The position numbers were made by a program, and so were the translations under genes. The notes beneath the pieces are model-generated. The model saw only the letters and a list, made by a program, of their open reading frames with translations, was not told the DNA's origin and made no database searches. Of a stretch of DNA of 15,682 nt, positions 13,743 to 15,682 are shown one piece after another. Source of the DNA: Candidatus Omnitrophota bacterium (GTDB lineage Bacteria; Omnitrophota; Gorgyraeia; Duberdicusellales; 4484-171). Each line of letters begins with the position of its first letter. Positions within the stretch are counted from its first letter, which is position 1. The stretch is taken from NCBI GenBank assembly GCA_028717025.1, contig JAQUOR010000014.1, positions 1 through 15,682 of the forward strand. Direction: 5' to 3'.

Positions 13743-14345
13743 TTACGAAGTAAATACGGCTTCTCTGCGGCAATGAGGGCAAAGGACCCGGAATCGGTCA
13801 GCGCGCACAAATTTTTCTTTGGATCTCGAGACAGTCGTTTTTATGGACAGTGCCTGTTGCTGAAAAGCAATAAGAGAAGTATTTGAAGTATGCAGGGGGC
13901 CGATTTTTTTGATTGTCCATACGAGATGGTCGCGGCAGGCAATGGGTTCAGCGCAATGCTCGCAGCGTATCATTTCTTTTTCGATATTCTGGTGTAAATC
14001 GGCGCGTTTTTCCGTAGTTGAAATATCGAATTCCTGGGATAGTTTTATTCCCTCGGCCGTTAGGCAATTAAGTTCGCATTGCCCGCATTCGATGCATATA
14101 TCCCAGCGTATTTTCAGGGTTCTTTTTGCGCCTGCGCCGCTGTCCGTATCCTCAAAACTGAGTGCGCCTGTCGGGCAGACATTAACGCACGCAGTGCATC
14201 CTATACATTTGTCTTTATCGTAATAAGGTTTGCCCCTATACCTTTTAAACGGCGTGTGCGGCGCGAAAGGAAATTTATTTGTGTATGATTTCGTAAAAAA
14301 AGAGATAAGCGCGCCTTTTATTTCACGTAGTTTGGGATATTTCAT
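13743..14345 (-). CDS. Group 4 hydrogenase ferredoxin-like subunit (HycF/HyfH/MbhN type)
   Basis: The 200-residue protein aligns with E. coli HycF along its length. It has YRGKPYYDKDKC before the first [4Fe-4S] motif CIGCTACVNVCP (47-58), a second motif CIECGQCELNC (84-94) followed by LT rather than PT, then IKLSQEFDI, and a C-terminal CEHC...C (128-137) with CPHC (189-192) that matches HycF's cysteine-rich tail and may bind zinc. It passes electrons between a donor such as ferredoxin and the hydrogenase small subunit. The ATG overlaps the MrpG stop (ATGA) with an AAGGAAG Shine-Dalgarno. An NuoI-like complex I subunit is the alternative, but the zinc-ribbon tail, the Mrp genes and the HycI protease favour a hydrogenase. 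Confidence 0.85.
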   Translation of the reverse strand: MKYPKLREIKGALISFFTKSYTNKFPFAPHTPFKRYRGKPYYDKDKCIGCTACVNVCPTGALSFEDTDSGAGAKRTLKIRWDICIECGQCELNCLTAEGIKLSQEFDISTTEKRADLHQNIEKEMIRCEHCAEPIACRDHLVWTIKKIGPLHTSNTSLIAFQQQALSIKTTVSRSKEKFVRADRFRVLCPHCRREAVFTS

Positions 14346-14677
14346 TTTTCTTCCTTATGAGTCGATGCATACTCATCGCAGATGCTTTTTCCAGAGAGGG
14401 GTACCCCCGCTTTATGCGCGGCCCTGGCTAAGGCATGTGACGCCGTAGGAGCGGTCAGCAGTAAAAAACCGATTGCCAGCAGGCACTTGATCCCCGAAGG
14501 GCTCAATCTTAGAATCAAAAACGTTCCAAACAAAATACAACAGGTTCCAAAAACCACGCATTTCGTCGATGCCTGTACGCGGTTGTAGACATCAGGCAGC
14601 CGTATTAAGCCCAAACAGCCTACGCAATCGAATAAAAGTCCGGCAGCGATCACTATGATACCGATAAGACTAATCAT
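14342..14677 (-). CDS. mnhG: Mrp antiporter MrpG/MnhG-like subunit
   Basis: Starting at the ATG 14677 gives a 111-residue protein beginning MISLIGIIVIAAG, with three membrane helices and the family motif GLIRLPDVYNRVQASTKC followed by GTCCILFG and the TAPTASHALARAAH motif. The start overlaps the mnhF stop by eight bases (GATGATTAG) and has an AAGGA Shine-Dalgarno. A longer frame opens at 14746 but adds a non-family, polar N-terminus inside mnhF. It is a small membrane subunit of a multi-subunit Na+/H+ antiporter module, here apparently part of an energy-conserving hydrogenase (compare MbhC). Confidence 0.9.
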   Translation of the reverse strand: MISLIGIIVIAAGLLFDCVGCLGLIRLPDVYNRVQASTKCVVFGTCCILFGTFLILRLSPSGIKCLLAIGFLLLTAPTASHALARAAHKAGVPLSGKSICDEYASTHKEEK

Positions 14678-15041
14678 CAAAATCCTTTCCTTCGAGAAAT
14701 TTTGCCAGTGCCAGGGTGGTAATAAAACTTTGTAGTGTCCAGGCAATGCCTATATCCATATACCAGCTTCGTTTCGTGCTGATGCTTAAAAGCGCGCATA
14801 TTCCGATAATAAGGATTCCCAGCATATCCATCCCTACTACCCTGTCCGCGTGCGTGGGGCCCCGAAAGACCCTGAATAAACACATGAACGCGCACAGGAT
14901 TATAATTGCCACTCCCCTTTTAAGGAGCCCTAAAAATGCCAGGTGCGGGTAAATCAGGATTTTGGGAGGGTGGTATGCGATAATGAACAAAACAAGGATC
15001 ACCGCGATCGCACCGAGTATGTAGCGTGTATGTTTTATCAT
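14670..15041 (-). CDS. mnhF: Mrp antiporter MrpF/MnhF-like subunit
   Basis: This 123-residue membrane protein has the MnhF core from about residue 42 on: FRVFRGPTHADRVVGMDMLGILIIG (in parts), then WYMDIGIAWTLQSFITTLALAKFLEGK. MnhF proteins are usually about 85-95 residues; this one has an extra N-terminal hydrophobic helix (about 7-23) and a proline-containing PHLAF linker. The ATG overlaps the mnhE stop (ATGA), so the longer start is supported by coupling. It works with MnhE and MnhG as the small subunits of an Mrp-type module (compare MbhB). Confidence 0.9.
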   Translation of the reverse strand: MIKHTRYILGAIAVILVLFIIAYHPPKILIYPHLAFLGLLKRGVAIIILCAFMCLFRVFRGPTHADRVVGMDMLGILIIGICALLSISTKRSWYMDIGIAWTLQSFITTLALAKFLEGKDFDD

Positions 15042-15532
15042 TCGAAGACCTTTTTTAGAAATTTTTCTAACCGTGCTACTAATATTTTTGTATTTTTCTC
15101 TATGTCAGTGTTTTGTGCGTTGAGCCAGTGCACATAGATGATCCCTCTTTTCGCATCGATGTCTATTGCTATCGTATCGCGGGTTAACGTAAGATGATTG
15201 GCCAGGAATGTCAACCCCGCATCGCTCTTAAGAGATGTCTTTACTTTTACTATTCCCGGCCTTAAAGGGATTTCGGGCCGTATGATAGCAAAGGCCATGG
15301 CAACGTTTGCCTTAAAGCAATCCCACAGGAATACCGGGATATACGCGAGAAACCAGAAATATCTGCTGACTTGAAAAAACGGGTAAGCTTTTTTCGCAAA
15401 AATATCTCCCGCGAAAAACGAAATTATCAGGGCAATGACGATTCCCGCGGCAATATGCTGCAGGTCAAATGACCAGCTCAAAACACACCAGAGGAACAAC
15501 AGCATAATAAATAATACGATTCTACTTTTCAT
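15038..15532 (-). CDS. mnhE: Mrp antiporter MrpE/MnhE-like subunit
   Basis: The 164-residue protein has normal MnhE length. It has two or three N-terminal helices (4-24, 27-45, 57-72), then the soluble part with RPEIPLRPGIVKVKTSL, LTFLANHLTLTRDTIAIDID, and the family tail IIYVHWLNAQ. The order E-F-G with 4-8-bp overlaps is the conserved Mrp/Mbh order. The ATG lies within the last codons of the preceding ion-pump gene (11-bp overlap). In Mbh hydrogenases the MrpE-like subunit (MbhA) belongs to the Na+-translocating module. Confidence 0.92.
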   Translation of the reverse strand: MKSRIVLFIMLLFLWCVLSWSFDLQHIAAGIVIALIISFFAGDIFAKKAYPFFQVSRYFWFLAYIPVFLWDCFKANVAMAFAIIRPEIPLRPGIVKVKTSLKSDAGLTFLANHLTLTRDTIAIDIDAKRGIIYVHWLNAQNTDIEKNTKILVARLEKFLKKVFE

Positions 15533-15682
15533 CGGGTATTGGGTTTATGTCCTTATACGCGTTACTGCTTATGATCACATTTTTTGCGCCCGCAAAGAAA
15601 AAATCCCTTGCCTGCGGCAAGAGCAGTAATCCGCCCATAATGCAGGCGATTGCAAGAGTTGTCATGGGGATCTTCATCAGCA
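15522..15682 (-). CDS. Ion-translocating membrane subunit, NuoL/M/N-MrpD family (C-terminus, cut by window edge)
   Basis: The last 52 codons are seen. One hydrophobic helix (MTTLAIACIMGGLLLLP) is followed by ARDFFFAGAKNVIISSNAYKDI and a short polar tail ending at TAG 15524-15522. This resembles the C-terminal end of antiporter-like subunits (last helix, then PxxxffxgAxxvv). The position directly before mnhE with an 11-bp overlap is where MrpD/MbhH-type genes lie in related operons. The exact subunit cannot be named. Confidence 0.6.
   Translation of the reverse strand, partial: LMKIPMTTLAIACIMGGLLLLPQARDFFFAGAKNVIISSNAYKDINPIPDEK

Noticed and set aside
14678..14746. Longer MnhG start at 14746
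   Set aside because: It would overlap mnhF by 77 bp and add a non-family N-terminus; the ATG at 14677 has a Shine-Dalgarno and starts the first helix.

Overview
This window reads almost entirely on the minus strand, so gene order is described from high to low coordinates. It appears to be ordinary chromosome from an uncultivated-type Gram-negative (diderm) bacterium. Evidence for this is a periplasmic B12-binding protein, two outer- or inner-membrane lipoproteins, tight operons with ATGA/TGATG overlaps, a tRNA without an encoded CCA, and a ferredoxin-linked group 4 hydrogenase/Mrp module. The gene mix and the short palindromic intergenic repeats remind me of Omnitrophota or a similar anaerobic phylum, but this is a guess from gene content, not a phylogenetic result.

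Region A (15682-13743) is the 3' part of a membrane energy-conserving operon. It holds the C-terminus of a NuoL/M/N-MrpD-type ion-pumping subunit, then MrpE-, MrpF- and MrpG-like subunits, then a HycF/HyfH/MbhN-like two-[4Fe-4S] ferredoxin subunit with a C-terminal zinc-ribbon-like tail. This is the arrangement expected of a group 4 [NiFe] hydrogenase (Mbh/formate-hydrogenlyase type) with Mrp antiporter modules; the catalytic subunits would lie beyond the right edge.

Region B (13742-11316) begins with a roughly 24-bp-periodic degenerate repeat array. It is followed by a remarkable fusion of a YihX-like HAD phosphatase with a HycI-type hydrogenase maturation protease, whose three nickel ligands are conserved. 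Two lipoproteins are translationally coupled behind it: a DUF3568-like protein and a staphylococcal-nuclease-like lipoprotein with an OB-fold-like C-terminal half.

Region C (11315-4792) is a housekeeping cluster. A promoter and a possible leader peptide precede glyS (GlyRS), followed by ppdK (pyruvate phosphate dikinase), a 10-bp hairpin, an RpoD/RpoS-type sigma factor, apt (adenine phosphoribosyltransferase), a membrane-anchored protein with apparently two WYL-like domains, and tRNA-Arg(CCT).

Region D (4791-4251) is a 540-bp gap without an intact gene. It contains a 124-codon open frame that looks like a decayed coding remnant, a partial copy of the tRNA 3' end, a REPIN-like pair of palindromes, and the promoter of the next operon.

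Region E (4250-1) is a cobalamin-uptake and salvage operon. It starts with a consensus sigma-70 promoter, a cobalamin riboswitch, an intrinsic terminator, REP-like palindromes and a 14-codon mini-ORF, and continues with btuF, btuC, btuD, cobC, cobU and the start of cobT. Together these import corrinoids and assemble the nucleotide loop, under feedback control by cobalamin. The most unusual items are the HAD-HycI fusion in its hydrogenase context, the WYL membrane protein, and the several small structured repeats.
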